The notes beneath the pieces are model-generated. The model was not told the DNA's origin. It did not search any database and was given only the letters and a program-made list of their open reading frames with translations. Source: an uncultured Alistipes sp. (GTDB lineage Bacteria; Bacteroidota; Bacteroidia; Bacteroidales; Rikenellaceae). Taken from it: 11,839 nt of DNA. The DNA is taken from contig CALLRW010000015.1 of the NCBI GenBank assembly GCA_938014215.1, positions 1 through 11,839 on the forward strand, written 5' to 3'. Made by a program: the position numbers and the translations under genes. Shown here piece by piece: positions 1 to 6,135 of the stretch. How positions within the stretch are numbered: position 1 is the first letter of the stretch; the number at the start of each line of letters is the position of its first letter.

Positions 1-16
1 GCCGGCCAGTGACAAC

Positions 17-39
17 AAAAAAGCCTTCCGCGAGGAGGC
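17..39 (-). terminator. possible minus-strand hairpin terminator inside repeat copy 1
   Basis: On the minus strand, GCCTCC pairs with GGAAGGC around a short TCGC loop with one bulged base, and a run of six T follows. This has the shape of a weak intrinsic terminator. No minus-strand gene in the window would need it, so it may only be part of the repeat's structure. Confidence 0.25.
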
Positions 40-88
40 AAAACCGAGTGTGACAGCTCAAAAGTTTAACCAAAACGCAGAAAGGCAT
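18..88. repeat. 72-bp dispersed repeat, copy 1, upstream of precursor peptide 1
   Basis: This stretch recurs at 4068-4139 with only four differences: one inserted C and three substitutions. The copies lie 123 and 103 bases before the start codons of the two GG-leader peptide genes. The left edge contains an imperfect hairpin (GCCTTCC at 23-29 against GGAGGC at 34-39) next to an A-run at 17-22. Read on the minus strand this looks like a small intrinsic terminator. The element could be a shared leader or regulatory region, or a copy of a family scattered through intergenic DNA. Similarity stops shortly after AAAGGCAT, so it is not simply a duplicated promoter plus gene. Confidence 0.85.
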
Positions 89-210
89 AAGAAAATAGAA
101 TTCTTTTCCGGAGCATCGGGATATGAATCGGAAGACGGCAGTTCCGGACATCTGTCGAAACGCAAAGGTCCGGATCAACGCAAATTTTAAAACCACAAAA
201 AACTACGACT

Positions 211-426
211 ATGAAAACGATGAAAGATTTTGCACTTCAGCGATTGACCAAGCAACAGATGAATGCAGTGAGAGGAGGTCGTATATGCACGGCCGTACTG
301 AAAACATCGCAAGAGACTGTGTCGGTTGAAGTCCCGGATGGTCATGTGATGACAGAAATCATCACAGCCGGGATACTCATTGAGGCTCGTTATGGTGATG
401 TCGCCACCAATATCAATTGTCGTTAA
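211..426 (+). CDS. double-glycine leader precursor peptide 1 (two-cysteine core)
   Basis: A 71-residue secreted-peptide precursor. Residues 1-23 form a charged, amphipathic leader ending in the motif LTKQQMNAVRGG, the double-glycine type cut by C39 peptidases and typical of Bacteroidales natural-product precursors. Cleavage after Gly23 would release a 48-residue core with cysteines only at residues 26 and 70, almost at its two ends, so a single disulfide would make a large loop. The gene precedes a thioredoxin-like lipoprotein and a C39 ABC transporter, which fits export followed by redox handling. The core contains ARYGDVAT (385-408), also found in the HlyD protein of the same locus. An internal ATG at 220 is another possible start and would still keep the leader motif. 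The role (bacteriocin, signal or other) cannot be read from the sequence. It does not match the bacteroidetocin pattern as I know it. Confidence 0.8.
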   Translation: MKTMKDFALQRLTKQQMNAVRGGRICTAVLKTSQETVSVEVPDGHVMTEIITAGILIEARYGDVATNINCR

Positions 427-437
427 TCGCTTAGAGT

Positions 438-463
438 GGGTACGGCTGAACCCGGCCGTACCC
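438..463 (+). promoter_or_regulatory. intercistronic hairpin after precursor peptide 1
   Basis: A perfect 9-bp stem (GGGTACGGC at 438-446, GCCGTACCC at 455-463) lies between precursor 1 and the thioredoxin gene. No T-run follows, so it is better read as an mRNA-stabilising or partial-attenuation hairpin than as a full terminator. Such an element would let the peptide be expressed more than the genes behind it. Precursor 2 is followed by a hairpin of the same design. Confidence 0.55.
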
Positions 464-494
464 GGCTCTTCCCAATCAATAAACCCCTGGAATC

Positions 495-1736
495 ATGAAG
501 AAGTTCTCATTTTTGTTTTTCGCGCTGCTGTTTTCGGCGTGTGCGCGTCCGGATTTTACGCTCGACATGACCGTTGCGGACGGGTATGACTTTAACGGGC
601 GTCAGGCCTATTTGCTGGGCTATTACGATACGAATTGCGCCGTATGGCTGGATTCCGTGCGGATTGCGGACAATCATGCAACATTCCGTACGAAGATGCC
701 TTACGACGAAATGTTGTGTGAGGTGATCATCGCGGATTGCCCGACAAGTTTCCAACAGTTCCGCTTCGCCCGTGGAGAACGTGCCTCTTTCAGGTTCGAT
801 CCGGATATGCAGACTCTCTATCCTCCGGTTGAGGGCTCCAAGGCCTCGGCGGAGATTGTCGACTATATGGAAGGAATCCATACAGACATGCAGAAACAGC
901 GTGAATTGAGTATGGCGCTGATGGCCGAGCAGGCCGGGAGCCATCGTGCCGAAGAGTTTCGTCAGGAGTTGGAAAAGGTCTCGGCCGACCGGCGTTCACG
1001 GACCGTTGAACTGCTTTCCGGAACGAAGAGTTTCCTCAATGCCTTTTCCGCCTGTTTCATGCTGTTCGACCTGCCGGCCGATTCGCTGGCCGGAATCAAG
1101 GAAGAGATCCTTCGTCGCTGGCCGGATGATGTGAATCGTTCCATGCTGACCGGCGTGTCGACCCTTACGGGGGATTCGATCCGCGAAATGTCGCTTTCCA
1201 CCCAGGCCGTGCTGAATCGTCGGGCCGTGCTGCTCGGTGATTTGCCCCCGTATCCGGCCGAATCACAAGAAGGGTCGGCAGCCGCAGCTGCTACAGTGTC
1301 GGTTTATGGGCCGGGGGATTTGGTGGCGGATTTTTCGCTGCCCGACCGAAACGGCAATGCGGTTGCGTGGGGCAGCCTCACGACGCCTTATGTGCTGATT
1401 GATTTCTGGGCATCGTGGTGCGGACCGTGCCGTGAAGAGGTTCCGTCGCTGCTGGCCGCTGTCCGGGATTATGGGGAGGAACTCTCGGTCTATGCGGTCT
1501 CCATCGACGAGAACCTGAACCGCTGGAAGCAGGCCATTGATGCGGACGGGAGCGGAGAGGCACTGACCCATGTCATTCTGCGCAAGGACCATGCGAACTA
1601 CGATACTCTGTTCCGCCGGTTCGGGATCAAGACCATTCCGCACAACCTGCTGCTGGACCAGGATCGCCGGGTTGTGGAGGTTGATTTACGGGGCGATGCG
1701 CTGCGCAAGTGGCTTGAGAAGGTGCTACAAAAGTAA
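495..1736 (+). CDS. TlpA-like thioredoxin-fold lipoprotein
   Basis: A 413-residue envelope protein. The N-terminus is a lipoprotein signal with a lipobox-like FSAC, predicting lipidation at Cys16. Residues about 20-250 form a region without recognisable motifs, similar in layout to the N-terminal domains of Bacteroidetes TlpA/ResA-type proteins. Residues about 272-410 form a thioredoxin fold: the redox motif WCGPC has its cysteines at 309 and 312, and the cis-proline segment is the later TIPHN. The family reduces or oxidises cysteine thiols outside the cytoplasm. Its position between a cysteine-containing GG peptide and the exporter suggests it acts on the exported peptide; that is inference. 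The ATG at 495 is preferred because it gives the lipoprotein signal. The gap to the ABC transporter is only 24 bases, so co-transcription is likely. Confidence 0.85.
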   Translation: MKKFSFLFFALLFSACARPDFTLDMTVADGYDFNGRQAYLLGYYDTNCAVWLDSVRIADNHATFRTKMPYDEMLCEVIIADCPTSFQQFRFARGERASFRFDPDMQTLYPPVEGSKASAEIVDYMEGIHTDMQKQRELSMALMAEQAGSHRAEEFRQELEKVSADRRSRTVELLSGTKSFLNAFSACFMLFDLPADSLAGIKEEILRRWPDDVNRSMLTGVSTLTGDSIREMSLSTQAVLNRRAVLLGDLPPYPAESQEGSAAAAATVSVYGPGDLVADFSLPDRNGNAVAWGSLTTPYVLIDFWASWCGPCREEVPSLLAAVRDYGEELSVYAVSIDENLNRWKQAIDADGSGEALTHVILRKDHANYDTLFRRFGIKTIPHNLLLDQDRRVVEVDLRGDALRKWLEKVLQK

Positions 1737-1760
1737 AAATTAGAAAAAATTGATCGCATA

Positions 1761-4019
1761 ATGCCTTTTCCCCACTACACCCAGCTCGATGCGATGGATT
1801 GCGGGCCGACGTCGCTGCGGATCGTCGCGCAACACTACGGCCGCCATTACTCGCTGCAGACCCTGCGCGAGCGGTGCCATATCACGCGTGAAGGGGTCTC
1901 GCTGCTGGGCATTAGCGACGCCGCGGAGTCGATCGGTTTCCGCACGACGGGGGTTAAGATCACGTGGGAACAGCTGCGCGATGCGGCCACGCTGCCGTGC
2001 ATCGTCCACTGGAACCAGCAGCATTTCGTAGTAGTCTACCGCATCGCCCGGCGCCGCGGCAAGTGGCGGGTGTATATTTCCGATCCGGCATCGGGACTGC
2101 TCGAATACAGCGAGGAGCAATTCCTGAGGGCATGGATACAAAGCCTGGAGTTGCCGAACAACCCGCAGCAGGGAGCCTTCTCGCTCGCTTCTGCCGATTT
2201 TTCTGCAGGTCTTACCAACGGCAAGGGCATTGCGCTGCTTCTGGAGCCCACGCCCCAATTCTACAAGGAGAAGGGCGACGAGGACAAACGGCTGAAGTTC
2301 TCCGGTCTGGTGCAGTACCTGCGGCCCTTCAGGAGCTACCTGGTGCAGTTGGCGTTGGCGATGCTGACGGCCAGTGTGCTGAGCCTCATCCTGCCGTTCC
2401 TCACGCAGTCGGTGGTCGACAAGGGCATCGGGACGAACAATCTTTCGTTCGTGGTGATGATGCTTGTGGCGCAGGTGGTGCTGACGCTCGGGCAGCTGGC
2501 CAACAACCTCATCCGCTCGTGGCTGATGCTGCACATGACCACGCGGATCAGCATTTCGCTCATCTCGGACTTCTTGGCCAAGCTCATGCGGCTGCCGATC
2601 GCCTTCTTCGATTCGAAGATGGTGGGCGACATCATGCAGCGCATCGGCGACTACGACCGCATCCAGTCGTTCCTCACGGGTTCGCTGCTGAGCATGGGGA
2701 TGGCCGTGCTCACGTTCGCCATCTACGGGGCGGTCATGGGAGGCTACGACCTGACGATTCTCGGGATCTTCCTGCTGGGCAGCGCCCTCTATGTCGGCTG
2801 GATTCTGCTCTTTCTGCGTCGGCGACGCAAACTGGACTACATGCGCTTCCAGGAGGCAGCAGCCAACCAGAGCAACATCGTGCAGCTCATCAACGGCATG
2901 CAGGAGATCAAGCTCAACAACTGCGAGAAGCAGAAGCGCTGGGAGTGGGAACGCATCCAGGCACGACTGTTCCAGGTCTCGATCAAGGGGCTTGTGCTGG
3001 GGCAGACACAGGAGGTGGGCGGCACGTTCATCGACCAGACGAAGAATGTCGTGATCTCGTTTCTGGCGGCCTCGGCCGTCATCGAGGGCGAGATGACGCT
3101 CGGCATGATGGTCGCCCTGCAGTACATCATCGGACAATTGAATGCGCCGCTGTCGCAGTTCATCCAGTTCGTGCAGGCGACGCAGGATGCGAAGATCTCG
3201 CTCGAACGCCTCTCGGAGGTGCAAGAGAAGGACGACGAGGAACCCACCACAGAGGAACGAATCCGCGAGATTCCGGATTCGGCCGACCTGGAGTTCCGGG
3301 GCGTGACGTTCCAGTACGACGGGCCGCACTCGGCCAAGGCGTTGGACGACGTGTCGGTCACAATTCCGGCGCACAAGGTGACGGCCATCGTGGGGGCAAG
3401 CGGCTCGGGGAAGACCACGATGTTGAAGCTGCTGCTGGGCTTCTATACTCCTACGGCGGGAGAGGTGCTGCTGGGCGACCGCCGCATCGCGCAGTACAGC
3501 CCCTCGTGCTGGCGGCGGGCGTGCGGCACGGTGATGCAGGAGGGGTATGTCTTCTCCGACACGATTGCGGGCAACATCGGCGTTTCGGACGAGCGCCCCG
3601 ACATGGAACGGGTGCGCCGTTCCACGCGCATCGCCAACATCGACACCTTCATCGACGAGTTGCCGCTGGGTTACAACACCAAGATCGGAGCCGACGGTCA
3701 CGGACTGAGCGTCGGACAGAAGCCGCGGCTTCTGATTGCCCGGGCGGCCTACAAGCGAGCGAAATACCTCTTTTTCGACGAGGCGACCAACTCGCTCGAC
3801 GCGAACAACGAGCGCACAATTATGGAGCGGCTCGAACGGTTGTTTGAGGAGAAGACGGTCGTGGTGGTTGCACACCGCCTTTCGACCGTCAGAAACGCCG
3901 ACAAGATCATCGTGCTGGATCACGGCCGGATAGTCGAACAGGGAACACACGACGCACTGACGGCAAAACGGGGGTATTATTATGAACTGGTCAAAAATCA
4001 GCTGGAATTGGGAAATTAA
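1761..4019 (+). CDS. peptidase-containing ABC transporter (C39 PCAT), leader cleavage and export
   Basis: A 752-residue bifunctional transporter that removes GG leaders and exports the cores through the inner membrane. Residues 1-150 are a C39 peptidase with Cys14 in the DCGP motif, oxyanion Gln8, His88 and Asp108 in the SDPASG motif. Residues about 185-470 are the membrane domain, with hydrophobic segments near 190-213, 228-248, 305-328 and 331-353. Residues about 508-750 are the ATPase: Walker A GASGSGKT (545-552), Q-loop Gln593, Walker B YLFFDE (669-674) and H-loop His705. The signature reads LSVGQKPR instead of the usual LSGGQKQR, with Val651 and Pro655 at normally conserved positions. 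Its length is normal for the family. HlyD and TolC partners are encoded downstream, separated from it by precursor 2, the metallopeptidase and a relict gene. It is the only exporter here and so presumably serves both peptides. Confidence 0.93.
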   Translation: MPFPHYTQLDAMDCGPTSLRIVAQHYGRHYSLQTLRERCHITREGVSLLGISDAAESIGFRTTGVKITWEQLRDAATLPCIVHWNQQHFVVVYRIARRRGKWRVYISDPASGLLEYSEEQFLRAWIQSLELPNNPQQGAFSLASADFSAGLTNGKGIALLLEPTPQFYKEKGDEDKRLKFSGLVQYLRPFRSYLVQLALAMLTASVLSLILPFLTQSVVDKGIGTNNLSFVVMMLVAQVVLTLGQLANNLIRSWLMLHMTTRISISLISDFLAKLMRLPIAFFDSKMVGDIMQRIGDYDRIQSFLTGSLLSMGMAVLTFAIYGAVMGGYDLTILGIFLLGSALYVGWILLFLRRRRKLDYMRFQEAAANQSNIVQLINGMQEIKLNNCEKQKRWEWERIQARLFQVSIKGLVLGQTQEVGGTFIDQTKNVVISFLAASAVIEGEMTLGMMVALQYIIGQLNAPLSQFIQFVQATQDAKISLERLSEVQEKDDEEPTTEERIREIPDSADLEFRGVTFQYDGPHSAKALDDVSVTIPAHKVTAIVGASGSGKTTMLKLLLGFYTPTAGEVLLGDRRIAQYSPSCWRRACGTVMQEGYVFSDTIAGNIGVSDERPDMERVRRSTRIANIDTFIDELPLGYNTKIGADGHGLSVGQKPRLLIARAAYKRAKYLFFDEATNSLDANNERTIMERLERLFEEKTVVVVAHRLSTVRNADKIIVLDHGRIVEQGTHDALTAKRGYYYELVKNQLELGN

Positions 4020-4067
4020 ACCTTAAGATAATCCGTTGCTGAGGCCTTGCCCGCCCCTGCGACGGCG

Positions 4068-4139
4068 AAAAAGCCTTCCCGCGAGGAAGCAAAACCGAGT
4101 GTGACAGCTCAAAAGTTCAACTAAAACGCAGAAAGGCAT
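4068..4139. repeat. 72-bp dispersed repeat, copy 2, upstream of precursor peptide 2
   Basis: This is the second copy of the element at 18-88, in the same orientation. It carries one extra C in the hairpin head and three substitutions. The hairpin arms here are GCCTTCC and GGAAGC, again beside an A-run. It lies just after the ABC transporter stop codon and 103 bases before precursor 2, so both peptide genes share this upstream sequence. Confidence 0.85.
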
Positions 4140-4241
4140 CGTAAAGATAATCATTTGTAAACGAAGAGCAAACGAGAGTCAAGACTTCCTGTCGCAAAAT
4201 AAAGGGCCGCATTTAAGTGTATACTCTTAAAATCTGCCAAC

Positions 4242-4454
4242 ATGAAAAAGATTAAGGTTTTGAATCCACAGGAGATGAAAGGAGTTAAAGGAGGTAAACG
4301 TTGTCTGGGCACCAGCGCTTTCACAAAAACATGTGTAACGATTGAAACCAAATTGTGTGCTACATTGGAAATACAATCATGCATGGTTTTGGAGGTCAAA
4401 TGTCAAAGCCCATTCTCGGTGCTATTGGATGATGGAACCAAAATAGGCTGGTAA
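4242..4454 (+). CDS. double-glycine leader precursor peptide 2 with three C-x-x-x-E units
   Basis: A 70-residue precursor. The leader (1-18) ends in NPQEMKGVKGG, and C39 cleavage after Gly18 would give a 52-residue core. Five cysteines sit at 21, 31, 39, 47 and 54. From Cys31 the core is built of repeats of about eight residues: CVTIETKL, CATLEIQS, CMVLEVK. Each has a glutamate four residues after the cysteine (Glu35, 43 and 51). Regularly spaced C-x-x-x-D/E units are known from ranthipeptides such as freyrasin, where a radical SAM enzyme joins each cysteine to the side chain of the acidic residue. A likely relict of such an enzyme lies 1.3 kb downstream. The thioether assignment is inference; disulfides or an unmodified peptide are the alternatives. 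A hairpin and then a secreted metallopeptidase gene follow. Confidence 0.82.
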   Translation: MKKIKVLNPQEMKGVKGGKRCLGTSAFTKTCVTIETKLCATLEIQSCMVLEVKCQSPFSVLLDDGTKIGW

Positions 4455-4463
4455 TCTTCAATC

Positions 4464-4489
4464 AGGGGCATCTTAAATAGGATGCCCCT
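4464..4489 (+). promoter_or_regulatory. intercistronic hairpin after precursor peptide 2
   Basis: A perfect 9-bp stem (AGGGGCATC at 4464-4472, GATGCCCCT at 4481-4489) with an 8-base loop lies between precursor 2 and the metallopeptidase gene. No T-run follows. It has the same stem length, loop length and position relative to the peptide gene as the hairpin at 438-463, although the sequence differs. It probably stabilises or processes the peptide mRNA. Confidence 0.55.
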
Positions 4490-4510
4490 CCACACCAAAC
4501 TCATTGTTAT

Positions 4511-5737
4511 ATGAAGAAGATTTTGTTGCTCCTGTTTGGACTCTCAATTTCGGGGATCATATATGCCCATGAACCGTCTCTGGAATATGATATACAAATC
4601 CATGTTACCGAAGAGACTAACCTTGATACAAAGATACGTATACGGGCCGCAGAACTTTCTGCCGATACCCTTCGTTTCTCATTCGGCAACGCGCTGATGG
4701 AATATTGGGAGTCCTCCTTAATGGTCGACGGTTGTCCCCGTTACGAATGGGACACGACCGCCCGGCAAAAGATACTGAAAATTCCGACGGATGGCGCATC
4801 GGAAATGACTCTCTCTTTCCGTTATACCTTCATCCCGTTTATCTCGGCTGTCATGCACTCGAAAGCGACTCTGTTCGACAATCGGGGATACGAAAATTTT
4901 TTGCCGGGTTTGTACGGAGAACATACCTTGAAAATATCCCAAATCAGTGTCAGTTCCCCTACCGGTGTAGAGTGTCTTTATCCTGTACGCGTCAATACGG
5001 TCGATGACTTTTATCTGTTGACCTATCGGACTTCAGATTGCAGGGACCGTGGACGCAGGACCATAGGGAAACACACCGTTGATTATCGTCTCTTTACCGA
5101 TTCTCTTGCGGCTGCGGATAGAGCGTTTCTATTCGACCGGATTCATGCTTTTTGTCGGATCGCGCAAAAGCGTCTGTGGAATCCGCCGCAGCTGAGGCAG
5201 CCGCTGTTTATCATCGAAATGCCATGGATCGGCAACACTCGTATCGGAGAGATGCTGATTTACCACGGCAGTTCGTTCCGGACGGTCGTACTGTATCACG
5301 AACTGATGCATCTTTGGGTCGACCCGAACCTGTTTGGTCCGACGGCAAGGGGCAAATACTTCCTTTCGGAGACACTAAACGAGTATATGATGTGTCAATA
5401 CATACGTGCTTTCGATGCCGTGAAATACGACCACTTGCTGGAGGAAAAACGTCAGACCTGGGCCCATTGCAGCGATCCGATTGAAACATCACTTGTCGAC
5501 GTGCCAAAATATGCGGACAGCAACCACCACTATATCATGGATTATGGCGTCCTTGTATTGAATGACTTTGCTCGGCAGGTGGGACCGCACAATCTGCAGA
5601 CTTTTATTGAACGATTCCTGAAAAAGTCTCGGAAGTGCACGTACGATTACTCAGATTTCAGAAAACAGCTTCTGGCTACCTTCGGCGAGGAGAGGTGCAG
5701 GGAATTTTTGGAAAAAATAGAAACTGTAGCAAAATGA
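4511..5737 (+). CDS. secreted M1-like (gluzincin) metallopeptidase
   Basis: A 408-residue exported protein. Residues 1-19 form a Sec signal peptide ending near IIYA, with no lipobox. Residues about 20-190 are rich in beta strands, as in the N-terminal domain of M1 aminopeptidases. The zinc site is YHELMHLW (HExxH at 263-267), followed by FLSETLNEY, which aligns with the family's WLSEGFAEY and makes Glu287 the third ligand; M1 spacing is normally one residue shorter. A later segment, DYGVLVL, resembles the M1 Y-x-K-G region but without the lysine. No GxMEN exopeptidase motif is evident. The protein is short for M1 and may be an endopeptidase or a degenerate member. It follows precursor 2 and overlaps the next gene by ATGA, so a job in trimming peptide 2 or in self-protection is plausible but inferred. 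Confidence 0.75.
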   Translation: MKKILLLLFGLSISGIIYAHEPSLEYDIQIHVTEETNLDTKIRIRAAELSADTLRFSFGNALMEYWESSLMVDGCPRYEWDTTARQKILKIPTDGASEMTLSFRYTFIPFISAVMHSKATLFDNRGYENFLPGLYGEHTLKISQISVSSPTGVECLYPVRVNTVDDFYLLTYRTSDCRDRGRRTIGKHTVDYRLFTDSLAAADRAFLFDRIHAFCRIAQKRLWNPPQLRQPLFIIEMPWIGNTRIGEMLIYHGSSFRTVVLYHELMHLWVDPNLFGPTARGKYFLSETLNEYMMCQYIRAFDAVKYDHLLEEKRQTWAHCSDPIETSLVDVPKYADSNHHYIMDYGVLVLNDFARQVGPHNLQTFIERFLKKSRKCTYDYSDFRKQLLATFGEERCREFLEKIETVAK

Positions 5738-5928
5738 AATTTATGAACCGTATAAATCGACAAGATATAAAAGTCGTAGAGAAACGACACAATGACGCAA
5801 TTATATTTTATGCGCCTAAAGGTTTATTGTTGTCGGTTCAATCAAAACGGATTATCGATTTGTGTGAGCGGATAGAGCAGGGGGTGCACGTCAATGACCG
5901 AAGTCCGTTTGTCGAAGATGAATTTTAA
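5734..5928 (+). CDS. 64-residue protein, probably the N-terminal stub of a radical SAM peptide maturase
   Basis: A small ORF starting at an ATG that overlaps the metallopeptidase stop (ATGA), which implies translational coupling and argues that a real gene began here. The product contains a segment (DAIIFYAPKGLLLSV, then RIIDLCERIEQG) of the kind seen at the N-termini of radical SAM/SPASM peptide maturases, where a small PqqD-like or leader-binding region precedes the barrel. I base this on pattern, not on a search. It ends abruptly at TAA, and the next ~200 bases carry, in two other frames, pieces resembling later parts of such an enzyme. An intact small protein of unknown function is the alternative. 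Base composition is more AT-rich than in the transport genes. Confidence 0.5.
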   Translation: MKFMNRINRQDIKVVEKRHNDAIIFYAPKGLLLSVQSKRIIDLCERIEQGVHVNDRSPFVEDEF

Positions 5929-6128
5929 GGTCATGGAGGATGTCGTGAATTATGTACGATGCAAATACAGGATTGCAACGGACACAAAACAGAGCGGATC
6001 AATGCGATTTTGAACGTATGAAATGGTCTGCATACTTAAAGAAGTTGGCAAGTATTGTCGGTGACAGGAATCCACAATATTTCGACGACCTATACAATAA
6101 ACTGCATACTCACATTTCCATTAAATAA
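5876..6128 (+). pseudogene. decayed radical SAM/SPASM maturase remnants
   Basis: There is no intact gene here, but two overlapping open stretches carry family-like pieces. In the frame of 5894-6013 the peptide MNFKVMEDVVNYVRCKYRIATD resembles the helix and strand right after the GGEPL motif of radical SAM/SPASM enzymes (typically LLnf..mk.iv.y......f.i.TNG). In the frame of 5952-6128 the peptide FERMKWSAYLKKLASIVGDR followed by NPQYFDDLYNKL resembles the later GSFdrvmkNl..i....P.YF segment. The order is right, but the N-terminal CxxxCxxC loop, the GGEPL residues and the whole SPASM end are absent and the frame shifts. This fits a maturase reduced by internal deletions. It directly precedes hlyD. 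The family assignment is inference. Confidence 0.5.
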
Positions 6129-6135
6129 ACAAGTT

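Noticed and set aside
18..88. Short minus-strand ORF beginning MPFCVLV inside both repeat copies
   Set aside because: The two copies differ by a one-base indel and by non-synonymous changes, so the reading frame is not kept. A DNA or RNA element is more likely than a protein.
123..329. 68-codon ORF overlapping precursor 1 in another frame
   Set aside because: It has no motif, while the overlapping frame encodes a textbook GG leader.
1740..3950. A 736-codon open frame on the minus strand opposite the ABC transporter
   Set aside because: It is an antisense shadow of a GC-rich gene with clear C39 and ATPase motifs. The translation is rich in Arg, His and Gln and has no recognisable domain.
211..4454. 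Bacteroidetocin-type class II bacteriocins
   Set aside because: The leaders and exporter fit, but neither core shows a bacteroidetocin-like pattern: one has cysteines only at its ends and the other has five cysteines in an octad repeat.
5635..5733. Longer form of the 64-residue gene starting inside the metallopeptidase
   Set aside because: The start is non-ATG and the extension overlaps the metallopeptidase coding sequence. The ATGA overlap at 5734 is the natural start.
6055..6135. Upstream TTG start for the HlyD protein
   Set aside because: The added residues come from the relict sequence and precede a well-formed N-terminus at ATG 6136.
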